From Lentimicrobiaceae bacterium (lineage in GTDB: Bacteria; Bacteroidota; Bacteroidia; Bacteroidales; Lentimicrobiaceae): DNA of 64,000 nucleotides. This document shows positions 26,434 to 34,287 of the stretch, piece after piece. Each line of letters opens with the position of its first letter. Within the stretch, counting starts at the first letter, position 1. The notes under the pieces are model-generated. The model worked only from the letters and a program-made list of their open reading frames with translations. It was not told the DNA's origin and did no database searches. The stretch lies in NCBI GenBank assembly GCA_020636745.1, contig JACJXH010000004.1, forward strand, positions 310,001-374,000, in the 5' to 3' direction. A program made the translations under genes and the position numbers.

Positions 26434-27516
26434 ATGAAAACATCTCTCATCACACTGCTCATTGTCTTTTCAGCATTTTTTACCAATGCACAACGACCGC
26501 ATCATTGCGATGTTCCTATAGCTGACCATATTTTCAGGCAGAAGTATAAATCAATAAGCATGCAACCCACCGAAGAGCGCAAACTACAGGTTGCCAAAGC
26601 TATTGCGGTAAACAACTGTCTTTCGGTTGAACAGGTTAAGTCAATGGCATCCTTGTTTATCGATGATTTTAACCGCCTCGAACTGGCCAAAACAGCCTGG
26701 CTCAGTGTGGTGGACAAAGAAAACTTTTATTTTGTGTACGATGAGTTTGCCTATTTTTCAACCGTTTTTATGCTGCATGATTATGTGAAAAGCATGGAAG
26801 AACATCCCCATGACTACATTCCGCCCTATGAACCTCCTGTAAGCATGAATTTCCCGGCATTTGACTACCCGGGATATGAAGGATATCATGGCCCATCAAA
26901 CTGCAACTACCCAATACGCGAAGACGAATTTATCAGACTTGCCATGCAGGTTAAGGCCAACAACTCAGAAGGCAGCCGCATGTTATTGCTTACGCAAATT
27001 ACAGGCAACAATTGCCTGAGTGTTAGCCAGGCAATGAAATTCGCTTCACTGCTGGTTTCAGAAGCCAATCGGCTTGAATTCTTCAAGGCTGCCATTTACT
27101 CCATTTTCGACCTCAACAATTTACCATACGGAACTCAGCTTTTTGTATACAGCGCTCATAAAGCCGCCTACAACAACCTGATTAGCAACCCAATGCCAGC
27201 ACCTGGCCCAGAAAATCCGCCCTGCATTGTTCATCCCGACGAGTTCGGACAAATAAAGGAATCGATAAGCAAAGAAAGCTTCAACACCACCCGTTTAACC
27301 CTGGCCAAACAGATCATCCGCAGTAAAAAATGTTTCAGTGTATTTCAGGTAACCGAAATGGTTAAACTGATTTCATTCGAAGATACAAGACTTGAACTTG
27401 CCAAATTTGCGTACGATTTTACCACCGACCGCGAAAACTACTACAAAGTGGCTGATGCTTTTTCGTTCAGCAGAACCAAAGAAGAGCTGATGAAGTTTCT
27501 GGAATCGAAACGCTAG
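26434..27516 (+). CDS. Secreted protein with three DUF4476 repeats
   Basis: This 360-residue protein has a signal peptide (residues 1-19, ending TNA-Q). It is then built from three copies of the helical DUF4476 module, at about residues 22-118, 150-250 and 262-357. Each copy carries the pattern CLSVxQxxxxxxLxxxxxRLExxKxAxxxxxDxxNxY. Copies 1 and 3 are the closest to the family form, while copy 2 is more divergent. DUF4476 is a Bacteroidota-enriched domain of unknown function, found in exported proteins. A proline-rich linker (PPYEPPVSMNF) separates copies 1 and 2. The gene is alone and followed by a strong terminator. Confidence 0.85.
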   Translation: MKTSLITLLIVFSAFFTNAQRPHHCDVPIADHIFRQKYKSISMQPTEERKLQVAKAIAVNNCLSVEQVKSMASLFIDDFNRLELAKTAWLSVVDKENFYFVYDEFAYFSTVFMLHDYVKSMEEHPHDYIPPYEPPVSMNFPAFDYPGYEGYHGPSNCNYPIREDEFIRLAMQVKANNSEGSRMLLLTQITGNNCLSVSQAMKFASLLVSEANRLEFFKAAIYSIFDLNNLPYGTQLFVYSAHKAAYNNLISNPMPAPGPENPPCIVHPDEFGQIKESISKESFNTTRLTLAKQIIRSKKCFSVFQVTEMVKLISFEDTRLELAKFAYDFTTDRENYYKVADAFSFSRTKEELMKFLESKR

Positions 27517-27567
27517 GCCGACTTTTAGTTCCCACACCTTCATCATATCTTTTGAAAAAGAAAGTAT

Positions 27568-27618
27568 GCAAACCCTTCCGCTTTATGGCTAAGCGGGAGG
27601 GTTTGCAGCTATTTTTCA
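27568..27618 (+). terminator. Strong rho-independent terminator after the DUF4476 gene
   Basis: A 16-bp stem is formed by 27568-27583 (GCAAACCCTTCCGCTT) and 27591-27606, with one G-T pair and a 7-base loop. A T-run (27612-27616) follows. It lies about 50 bases after the stop codon at 27516. Confidence 0.85.
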
Positions 27619-27800
27619 ACGGGCATCAGAATAAAAATCATAAAACCCTCTGAAAAAAAATACCGACGCACAAACCTGACAAACCAATAGTCAGGCAGGC
27701 CACTGCTTCTGTCTACTTAAAATCCGCTGTCTGACTTTTGCCACCGCCCGGTTTAACAAAATCAATTTTAATCTGTTTAGTTTGCACTTAAAACAAGCCT

Positions 27801-28976
27801 ATGAAAAACTACCAGTTTTTGATTTTTTTCTCCATTGTACTTATCCTATACAGTTCCATCAATTATTACATACTCCACCGTAGTATGCAGGCATTGCCCC
27901 CTGCATCAGGCCTGAAGCCCTGGTTCAGATGGTTATTTATAGCGGTGGCATCTTCGTATGTTTTAGGGAGGATAGTTGAGCGCATACAGCTATCTGCCTT
28001 CAGCGATTTGCTCATGTGGGTAGGCTCCTTCTGGCTGGCAGCCATGTTTTATTTCTTTCTGGCAGTTGTATTTATCGATTTCATCAGGCTTACCCATCAT
28101 TTTACAGGAATACTTCCCGAAACATGGCTTACTCCCAAAGCCGCAACCAATACACTAGGCATCACCATGATTGTGGTCTTTACGGTTATCATTGTCGGTT
28201 ATTTCAACGCCGTTAACCCCCGCTTACATAAATTAACACTTGATGTTGATAAATCTGCCAATGGGATGAAAGAACTTCATATCGCTATGGCCTCCGACAT
28301 TCATATGGGCACCATTATAGGTCCTCGACGCATGGAAAAGCTGGTAAATCGCATCAATCAACTAAAACCTGATATTGTTTTATTTGCCGGAGATGTCGTA
28401 GACGAAGACCTGGCACCTGTCATCAGACAGAATCTGGGCGAAGCACTCAGGCGACTAAAAGCACCTTTGGGCATTTACGGCATAACCGGAAATCATGAAT
28501 ATATTGGCGGAGCCAATGCTGCTGTGGCTTATCTTGAAGCACATGGTGTAACCATGCTGCGCGACAGTGTGCTTAAAATCGCCAATGCCTTTTACCTGGC
28601 AGGCCGTGAAGATCGCGATAAAACCCGTTTTAGCGGGGAACCCCGCATGACAGTTGACAGTCTTCTGAGCACGGTTGACAACTCGCTTCCGGTGATTTTA
28701 CTTGATCACCAGCCCTTTAACCTCGACAAAGCTGCCGACGCCGGCGTTGATCTGCAACTTTCAGGACACACCCATCATGGTCAGCTGTGGCCGCTCAACT
28801 ACCTGACTTCTGCCATTTACGAAGTCAGCATGGGCTATCTTAAAAAAGGCAAAACCCACATTTATGTTTCGCCTGGCTTTGGAGGATGGGGACCACCTGT
28901 ACGCACAGGCAACCGTCCTGAAGTAGTTGACATCACCCTGCGATTCAGGGAGAGCACTCAATCAGCCACAAAATAA
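27801..28976 (+). CDS. Membrane-anchored metallophosphoesterase
   Basis: This 391-residue protein has about four transmembrane helices in residues 1-150, followed by a calcineurin-like phosphoesterase domain. The dinuclear metal motifs are all present in order: ASDIHMG, FAGDVVDED, GITGNHEY and LSGHTHHGQLWP. The layout resembles E. coli YaeI and Bacillus YkuE, which act at the membrane on lipid A precursors or as metal-dependent phosphatases. The substrate here is unknown. There are no functionally linked neighbours. Confidence 0.88.
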   Translation: MKNYQFLIFFSIVLILYSSINYYILHRSMQALPPASGLKPWFRWLFIAVASSYVLGRIVERIQLSAFSDLLMWVGSFWLAAMFYFFLAVVFIDFIRLTHHFTGILPETWLTPKAATNTLGITMIVVFTVIIVGYFNAVNPRLHKLTLDVDKSANGMKELHIAMASDIHMGTIIGPRRMEKLVNRINQLKPDIVLFAGDVVDEDLAPVIRQNLGEALRRLKAPLGIYGITGNHEYIGGANAAVAYLEAHGVTMLRDSVLKIANAFYLAGREDRDKTRFSGEPRMTVDSLLSTVDNSLPVILLDHQPFNLDKAADAGVDLQLSGHTHHGQLWPLNYLTSAIYEVSMGYLKKGKTHIYVSPGFGGWGPPVRTGNRPEVVDITLRFRESTQSATK

Positions 28977-29128
28977 TCTATCAAACAGTTTTGGCAGGCA
29001 GCAGCGAAAAACATTCATCAAATAAACATCAGCACAACTGCATGAATGACCTCTGAATGCGTAATTGTGTAAATGGCATTTTCCGGAAATCCAACAAAAT
29101 AAATTATTTACATTTCTGATTTACTGCA

Positions 29129-29178
29129 CATTATGCCACCACTTACATAATGGAAAACAATAATCACCATTGATTATT
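29129..29178. repeat. Two adjacent inverted repeats, possible operator
   Basis: The first pair is CATTATG (29129-29135) with CATAATG (29146-29152). The second is AATAATC (29159-29165) with GATTATT (29172-29178). Each has perfect 7-bp arms. They lie 100-150 bases upstream of the candidate -7 promoter element for the carrier gene. In such A+T-rich DNA short arms can arise by chance. Confidence 0.35.
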
Positions 29179-29279
29179 CTAAACAATAAATCAAAATTAC
29201 CATCAGCCATACAAATAGCGAAAGAAGCTGTTTTTTCCTCTCCATCATGTAAAAGCATGAATTAATTTTTCTGATTTTC

Positions 29280-29287
29280 TATCTTTG
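29280..29287 (+). promoter_or_regulatory. Candidate -7 promoter element of the YfcC-type carrier gene
   Basis: TATCTTTG matches TAnnTTTG. Transcription would start near 29294, only about 17 bases before the ATG at 29311, which supports that start codon over the in-frame TTG at 29305. Confidence 0.5.
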
Positions 29288-29310
29288 CTCAGTCCCTAAC
29301 TCATTTGAAA

Positions 29311-30912
29311 ATGGCATCAGGCAGAAAATTCCCCCACACCTACGTTATTATCTTCTATTTAATAGTTATTTCGGCTGCTCTCACCTGGATTGTGCCCGGA
29401 GGAAAATTCGAACGTGTAATGGTTGAAGTTAACGGCACACAACGGGAAGTGATTGCCGATAATTCATTCCGGTACATTGAAAGCCAGCCTCAGACATGGC
29501 AGATATTTTCGGCTCTTTTCGATGGATTTGTGGACAAAGCTGATATCATTGTTTTTATCCTGATGATTGGCGGAGCTTTCTGGATTATGAACAACAGCAA
29601 ATCCATAGATGTTGGCATCATGTCATTTCTGAAAAAAGCCCGTAAACTTGAACGGGTTGATTTTATCAGAAAGCTGGGTGTTGACAATATCATCATAACG
29701 CTTATAATGCTCTTATTCAGCATTTTTGGCGCCACTTTTGGCATGAGCGAAGAAACCATAGCCTTTGTTATCATTTTTGTGCCTTTGGCCATCAGCATGG
29801 GTTACGACAGCATTGTGGGGCTTAACATGTGTTTTGTGGCAGCTGCTCTGGGGTTTGCCGGAGCCCTGCTCAACCCTTTTACCATTGGTATCGCTCAGGG
29901 ACTTTCGCACCTGCCTTTGTTCTCAGGTATTGAATACCGGTTTTTCTGCTGGATTGTGATTAATCTTGTAGGCATTTCATTTGTGCTCCGCTATATGCAC
30001 AAAATCAGAAAAAACCCTGAAAAATCTCCGGTATATGAAGAAGATGCCTACTGGAGAGCCCGTCATGAAGAATCATCAGAAGAAATTGCGTATTACACAC
30101 CAAAATCGGCCTGGGTAGCCTGGATATTTTTATCTGCTGCATTTGTATATTATGCCTTTATCCTTCCCTCAACTACCCTAACCGTTGGCAATGCTTCAGT
30201 AAACTGGCCCGTATTCCCCGTTTTAGCCGGATTATTTATCGTTACCGGATGGGTTGCCTTGCGCAAATCGGTTCACTTCTTTGTTTTAAATCTGCTGATG
30301 TTTACCATTTTTCTGCTAATTGCCGGTGTAATGGGTTATAACTGGTATGTGATGGAAATTGCCACCCTGTTTATGGCGCTTGGTCTTTTTTCCGGCATTT
30401 CCATGAACTATTCGCCCAATACCATCACCAGGCTTTTTATTGAGGGAGTAAAAGACATCACCTCTGCTGCAATGGTGGTAGGACTGGCAGGAGGCATTAT
30501 CATTATTCTGAACAACGGCCTGGTTATTGACACCCTGTTACACAACATCAGCGGTGCAATGGCCGATATGGGCAATATAGCTACTGTGGGCACCATGTAT
30601 GTAATGCAAACAGCCATCAACATTTTTATTCCATCAGGGTCAGCCAAAGCTGCACTCACCATGCCCATTATGTCGCAATTCTCCGATTTAATCGGACTAT
30701 CACGTCAGGCCACTGTTATGGCTTTTCAGTTTGGCGATGGATTTACCAATATGATTACACCAACTTCAGGCGTTCTTATCGGCGCTTTAGGCGTTGCCCG
30801 GATACCATACAACAAATGGCTCAAATGGGTAACTCCGTTTATGATCATCCTGGTTATTCTCGGATTTCTATTGCTCATACCAACAGTAACCATGCAACTA
30901 AATGGATTCTGA
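29311..30912 (+). CDS. YfcC-family C4-dicarboxylate/basic amino acid-type membrane carrier
   Basis: This is a protein of about 533 residues with some 12 hydrophobic helices. It matches the YfcC/DcuC-like ion-transporter superfamily, whose members are annotated as C4-dicarboxylate or arginine/ornithine-type carriers. Typical features are the N-terminal ITWIVPGGKFE-like segment (here LTWIVPGGKFERV), the FGMSEETIAFV motif, FIPSGSAKAALTMPI and the GDGFTNMITPTSGVLIG region. The transported compound cannot be predicted. The last codons overlap the start of the alkyltransferase gene by 11 bases, which suggests translational coupling. Confidence 0.85.
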   Translation: MASGRKFPHTYVIIFYLIVISAALTWIVPGGKFERVMVEVNGTQREVIADNSFRYIESQPQTWQIFSALFDGFVDKADIIVFILMIGGAFWIMNNSKSIDVGIMSFLKKARKLERVDFIRKLGVDNIIITLIMLLFSIFGATFGMSEETIAFVIIFVPLAISMGYDSIVGLNMCFVAAALGFAGALLNPFTIGIAQGLSHLPLFSGIEYRFFCWIVINLVGISFVLRYMHKIRKNPEKSPVYEEDAYWRARHEESSEEIAYYTPKSAWVAWIFLSAAFVYYAFILPSTTLTVGNASVNWPVFPVLAGLFIVTGWVALRKSVHFFVLNLLMFTIFLLIAGVMGYNWYVMEIATLFMALGLFSGISMNYSPNTITRLFIEGVKDITSAAMVVGLAGGIIIILNNGLVIDTLLHNISGAMADMGNIATVGTMYVMQTAINIFIPSGSAKAALTMPIMSQFSDLIGLSRQATVMAFQFGDGFTNMITPTSGVLIGALGVARIPYNKWLKWVTPFMIILVILGFLLLIPTVTMQLNGF

Positions 30913-31393
30913 CCAAAAGCTGTTGCAAACCGCATACATAAACGTTCAATTGGGAACAATCAAGCTTACAGCAGAAGAGAATGCTGTAACAGGCTTGTAT
31001 TTTTGCGAATTGCATCAGCCGGAAACAATCCCTCCGCTACTGGCAAATGCGGCCCAACAAATTAAATCCTATTTTGCCGGCCAACTAAAAGTATTTCACA
31101 TCCCGCTTAAGCTTTATGGCACACCTTTTCAGCGGTCAGTCTGGCAGTTATTGATGGATATTCCCTATGGGACAACCACTACTTACGGCCAATTGTCTGA
31201 CAAACTTGGCTTGAAAAACGGAGCGCGTGCTGTAGGGCTGGCCAATGGTGCCAACCCTGTCTCTATCATTGTGCCTTGTCACAGGGTAATTGGCGGTAAT
31301 GGCAAACTTACCGGATACGCAGGCGGATTGTGGCGCAAAGAATGGCTTCTGAAACATGAATGTTCAGAAATCAAAGAAGGCCTGTTTTTATAG
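30902..31393 (+). CDS. ogt: Methylated-DNA-[protein]-cysteine S-methyltransferase
   Basis: This 163-residue suicide repair protein moves alkyl groups from O6-alkylguanine to its own cysteine. The active site PCHRVIG holds Cys126. The helix-turn-helix and arginine finger region are seen in TTTTYGQLSDKLG and NGARAVGLANGANP. The length agrees with Ogt. The start overlaps the 3' end of the carrier gene in another frame, so the two are probably on one message even though their functions are unrelated. Confidence 0.93.
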   Translation: MDSDQKLLQTAYINVQLGTIKLTAEENAVTGLYFCELHQPETIPPLLANAAQQIKSYFAGQLKVFHIPLKLYGTPFQRSVWQLLMDIPYGTTTTYGQLSDKLGLKNGARAVGLANGANPVSIIVPCHRVIGGNGKLTGYAGGLWRKEWLLKHECSEIKEGLFL

Positions 31394-31550
31394 CCCCCAT
31401 TACAGGCAGTGTTCGCTGCCGGACAGTTATACCAAATACAGCTGAACAAACCAGCTAAAACACCTTTTACCAAACCGGTAACCACTCATAATGTGCACAT
31501 TACAAACTATGGCATAAAAATGGGATACAGTTCAAATAAACACCCAAAAC

Positions 31551-31817
31551 ATGAAAGAAGTCGTTATTCTTATCCCTGACGTTGAAGCAGAACAGAACGT
31601 TGAAATTGAAGTGCGCATCAATGGCCGTTCCAAAACAATGCAATACCGGGTTGAGCTGGTCAACTGGGAAGGCACAGCACCTTCGCCTGAAGAAAAATTT
31701 ACGGTACTCAAACACCGGATTGATGCTTATGACAAGGACTGGGAACTTGTTGAAATAGGCGCACCCGACAAGGAGAACATCCCTCTTGTCTTTAGAAAAA
31801 AGCCTGCCATACTTTAG
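31551..31817 (+). CDS. Small conserved-looking protein of unknown function
   Basis: This 88-residue acidic protein has no signal peptide or membrane segment. I do not recognise a family. The pattern suggests a mostly beta N-terminal half (VVILIPDV, VEIEVRINGRSKTMQYRVELV) and a helical stretch (EEKFTVLKHRIDAYDKDWELVEIG). Codon use is like that of the neighbours, and the frame fills the gap between ogt and the convergent TPR gene, ending 10 bases short of it. It is probably a real gene. Confidence 0.6.
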   Translation: MKEVVILIPDVEAEQNVEIEVRINGRSKTMQYRVELVNWEGTAPSPEEKFTVLKHRIDAYDKDWELVEIGAPDKENIPLVFRKKPAIL

Positions 31818-31827
31818 CTAAACTGAA

Positions 31828-34062
31828 TCAGGCTTCAGCTTTCAAAATAACCCTCAGATAATCGAGCATCAAAGGCAACTCTGATGGATTGACACCATTT
31901 GTCAGAAGCAATTTGCGATCGGCCACAAAACCACGCAGAAATGCTGAAAGATTACCATTTCTGAGCTGAACACTCTCTTTATAATACTCCACCGCTTGTT
32001 GCCGTTGATTCAGACAAAGGGCCACATGTCCTGCATTCATGAAATCATATGCATTAGGCTCCATTTCAAGCAGTTGATTATAATAAGACTGTGCATCTTC
32101 TACCCTTCCCAGGGCAAAAAGGCACCAGGCGACCGGACGCATGGCTTTTGCCGAACCCGGCTCATCAAAATCAATGGCATAAAAGTATTCCAGGGCTTTA
32201 TCAAACTGCTCCATGTTAAGATAACAAGTCCCGATGGCTGCTTTTGTTCTCAGGTTACCGGGCTCAAGCATTGACAATTCAAGGTATGCATTCAGCGCTT
32301 CATTTGAATCAGACTTTTTAAGGTAACATTGCGCAATTTTCCCCAGCAGCCATTTACGGTTGGTATCAAACAGATCGGCCCTACGGTACATGGAAATGGC
32401 CTCATCGTAGCTGCCGAGTTGCTGCAGGCAATATCCTGATTTTTCGAATAGTTCTGCACTGCTTTCACCCTGACTGGCCAAATGATGATACACAGCAAGA
32501 GCCTCTTCGAAATGCGAATTATCGAAATAAAAGTCTGCAATTAATTTATAACTGACTGAATCAGTAACAACTTCCTGAAAAACCACCGTATTGTGCACAT
32601 CAAGCGGAAGCTGAAAAATATCGCCGGTTTCATATCTTAAACGATGAAGCTTAAAAAACCTGTACAAGTCCTGGATGTACTGAATGATGATTCGTTTTTT
32701 TCTTAGTTGCGGATCACTCAGCTCCTCGCCCATTAACTCTTCAAACTGCTCAATTTCAGCCCCAAACATCTGAGCCATCATTTCCTTTTGCGCCACAGGC
32801 AGATTTGCAATATTAAGCACAAACGAAAACTTATCGGAATTACACATATAGGGTGAATTTTCGACTCCGCGAATCAATACATTGCCAAAAGCTGCATCTT
32901 CCTTGCGAAGTGCATTTACAATCGCGTAATGTTGCGGATAAAAAGGCATAAACCAGTGGTGTATGTCATTGAAAAAGTCAAATGATTTGAGCATAGAGAA
33001 GGCACTGAGAAATACATCAGCCCCCTCCATCTGCATATTGGTCAGCTCTTCCAGTTTGCGTGTAAGGTCAGGCTGAGAATCAAAATACTTCTCCCATTCA
33101 GGATTTTTATCAGACTCTTCATCAGCAAGCAACAGCTTGTCAAGATTCAGCTTTTCGCTCAAATCCTGGTTAAACTTAACAATATCAGGAATGATTTCCT
33201 CTCTGAACTTTCGGGTAATTCTATCAGTATCTTTTGCTCTTATTAACTGGATAATGATACCAACTGCATCATTTGCCCAGCCCTCCTCAAAACTTAATGA
33301 CTGCAAGCCGGCTTGTAAGCCGGGATAAAGTTTCAACCGGTTTTCGTACAAACTCATAACCAGCAAAACACCAACCAGGGCCCGCTGGCTAAGCTGCGGA
33401 TCGTCCATTCGGTACAACGAGAGGAGGATTTCAACCTTTCTGACATCAAAACACCTGATTAATCCAAGCGTTAAAGCACTGATCATCATGGCTTTTTCGT
33501 ACCAGGGTAACGAGCTGCTACCAAACAGCCTGCTGACTATTTCGGCATCGTTCTGCGAAAATTTATCGGTAAGCCAAAGCTGGTGAAAAACGCGCAGAAT
33601 TACCTGCCGGTGTTTAACCGCCTGAGCACTTTCCGACTCATCGTCAAATAAAACCGTATTCAGCAACATATCATTCAACTCATTGTCAAACGACAAGCCA
33701 AGCAGGCTGTCAGCCATATCTTCCTTATCTCTTCGCATCTGAAGCTCCAGATCATGTTTCAGCCCTGCCAGACGAAATCCTGGTTGCATCAGCAAACCTG
33801 CCTTCACGAGGTCGGTCAGCTCATAAGCCGAAACCAGCGTTTGATTATATATTTGACTCTGACTTGGATCTTCAACACCTTTAACCGTATAACTCAACAT
33901 ATTACTGTAAGTAAACCTGATATTGTCAAGTTGTTCAGCATAGTCGGTAATGTCTTTATCTGATATAACAGAGGAGATCTTATCCAAAGCATCGATAAGC
34001 CGTCGTTGCTTTAAAAGCTCGCACACCCTGTTGTACCATTCATTTATTTCAGCAATCTTCAT
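31828..34062 (-). CDS. Large TPR-repeat protein
   Basis: This is a protein of about 744 residues. I chose the start at 34062 (MKIAEINEWYNRV), because the in-frame start at 34125 would add a 21-residue Phe-rich leader without the form of a signal peptide. The N-terminal two-thirds is helical and unassigned. The C-terminal part (about residues 510-720) shows tetratricopeptide repeats, for example FEEALAVYHHLASQG, YDEAISMYRRADLF, NEALNAYLELSML and FDKALEYFYAIDFD. TPRs bind other proteins, so this is likely a cytoplasmic scaffold. There is no functional partner in the neighbourhood. Confidence 0.75.
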   Translation of the reverse strand: MKIAEINEWYNRVCELLKQRRLIDALDKISSVISDKDITDYAEQLDNIRFTYSNMLSYTVKGVEDPSQSQIYNQTLVSAYELTDLVKAGLLMQPGFRLAGLKHDLELQMRRDKEDMADSLLGLSFDNELNDMLLNTVLFDDESESAQAVKHRQVILRVFHQLWLTDKFSQNDAEIVSRLFGSSSLPWYEKAMMISALTLGLIRCFDVRKVEILLSLYRMDDPQLSQRALVGVLLVMSLYENRLKLYPGLQAGLQSLSFEEGWANDAVGIIIQLIRAKDTDRITRKFREEIIPDIVKFNQDLSEKLNLDKLLLADEESDKNPEWEKYFDSQPDLTRKLEELTNMQMEGADVFLSAFSMLKSFDFFNDIHHWFMPFYPQHYAIVNALRKEDAAFGNVLIRGVENSPYMCNSDKFSFVLNIANLPVAQKEMMAQMFGAEIEQFEELMGEELSDPQLRKKRIIIQYIQDLYRFFKLHRLRYETGDIFQLPLDVHNTVVFQEVVTDSVSYKLIADFYFDNSHFEEALAVYHHLASQGESSAELFEKSGYCLQQLGSYDEAISMYRRADLFDTNRKWLLGKIAQCYLKKSDSNEALNAYLELSMLEPGNLRTKAAIGTCYLNMEQFDKALEYFYAIDFDEPGSAKAMRPVAWCLFALGRVEDAQSYYNQLLEMEPNAYDFMNAGHVALCLNQRQQAVEYYKESVQLRNGNLSAFLRGFVADRKLLLTNGVNPSELPLMLDYLRVILKAEA

Positions 34063-34287
34063 TTCTGTATATTTCACAGGTTTAAGATAGTCAAAAATCA
34101 TGCAGAATAAAAAAAACTGACACATTTTCCGCCTCGCCCCTGTTCAATATTGTACACCGCTGCATCCGAAAGTGTACAACTATTCAAACAAGCGCACCAA
34201 ATAATTGTGTATAATATTGACAACGTGCCACTTACAAAACGTGGCATGATTCATGAAAACAATGCAAATGATAACCAGTTGTGCACT

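Larger units (their letters stand above)
28977..29310. other. 334-base gene-free region upstream of the YfcC-type carrier gene
   Basis: This A+T-rich stretch holds two small inverted repeats (CATTATG/CATAATG at 29129-29152 and AATAATC/GATTATT at 29159-29178) and a candidate -7 element at 29280-29287. I saw no tRNA-like or coding signal. Confidence 0.6.

Noticed and set aside
31405..31420. GGCAG/CTGCC hairpin after ogt as a terminator
   Set aside because: The stem is 5 bp and no T-run follows.
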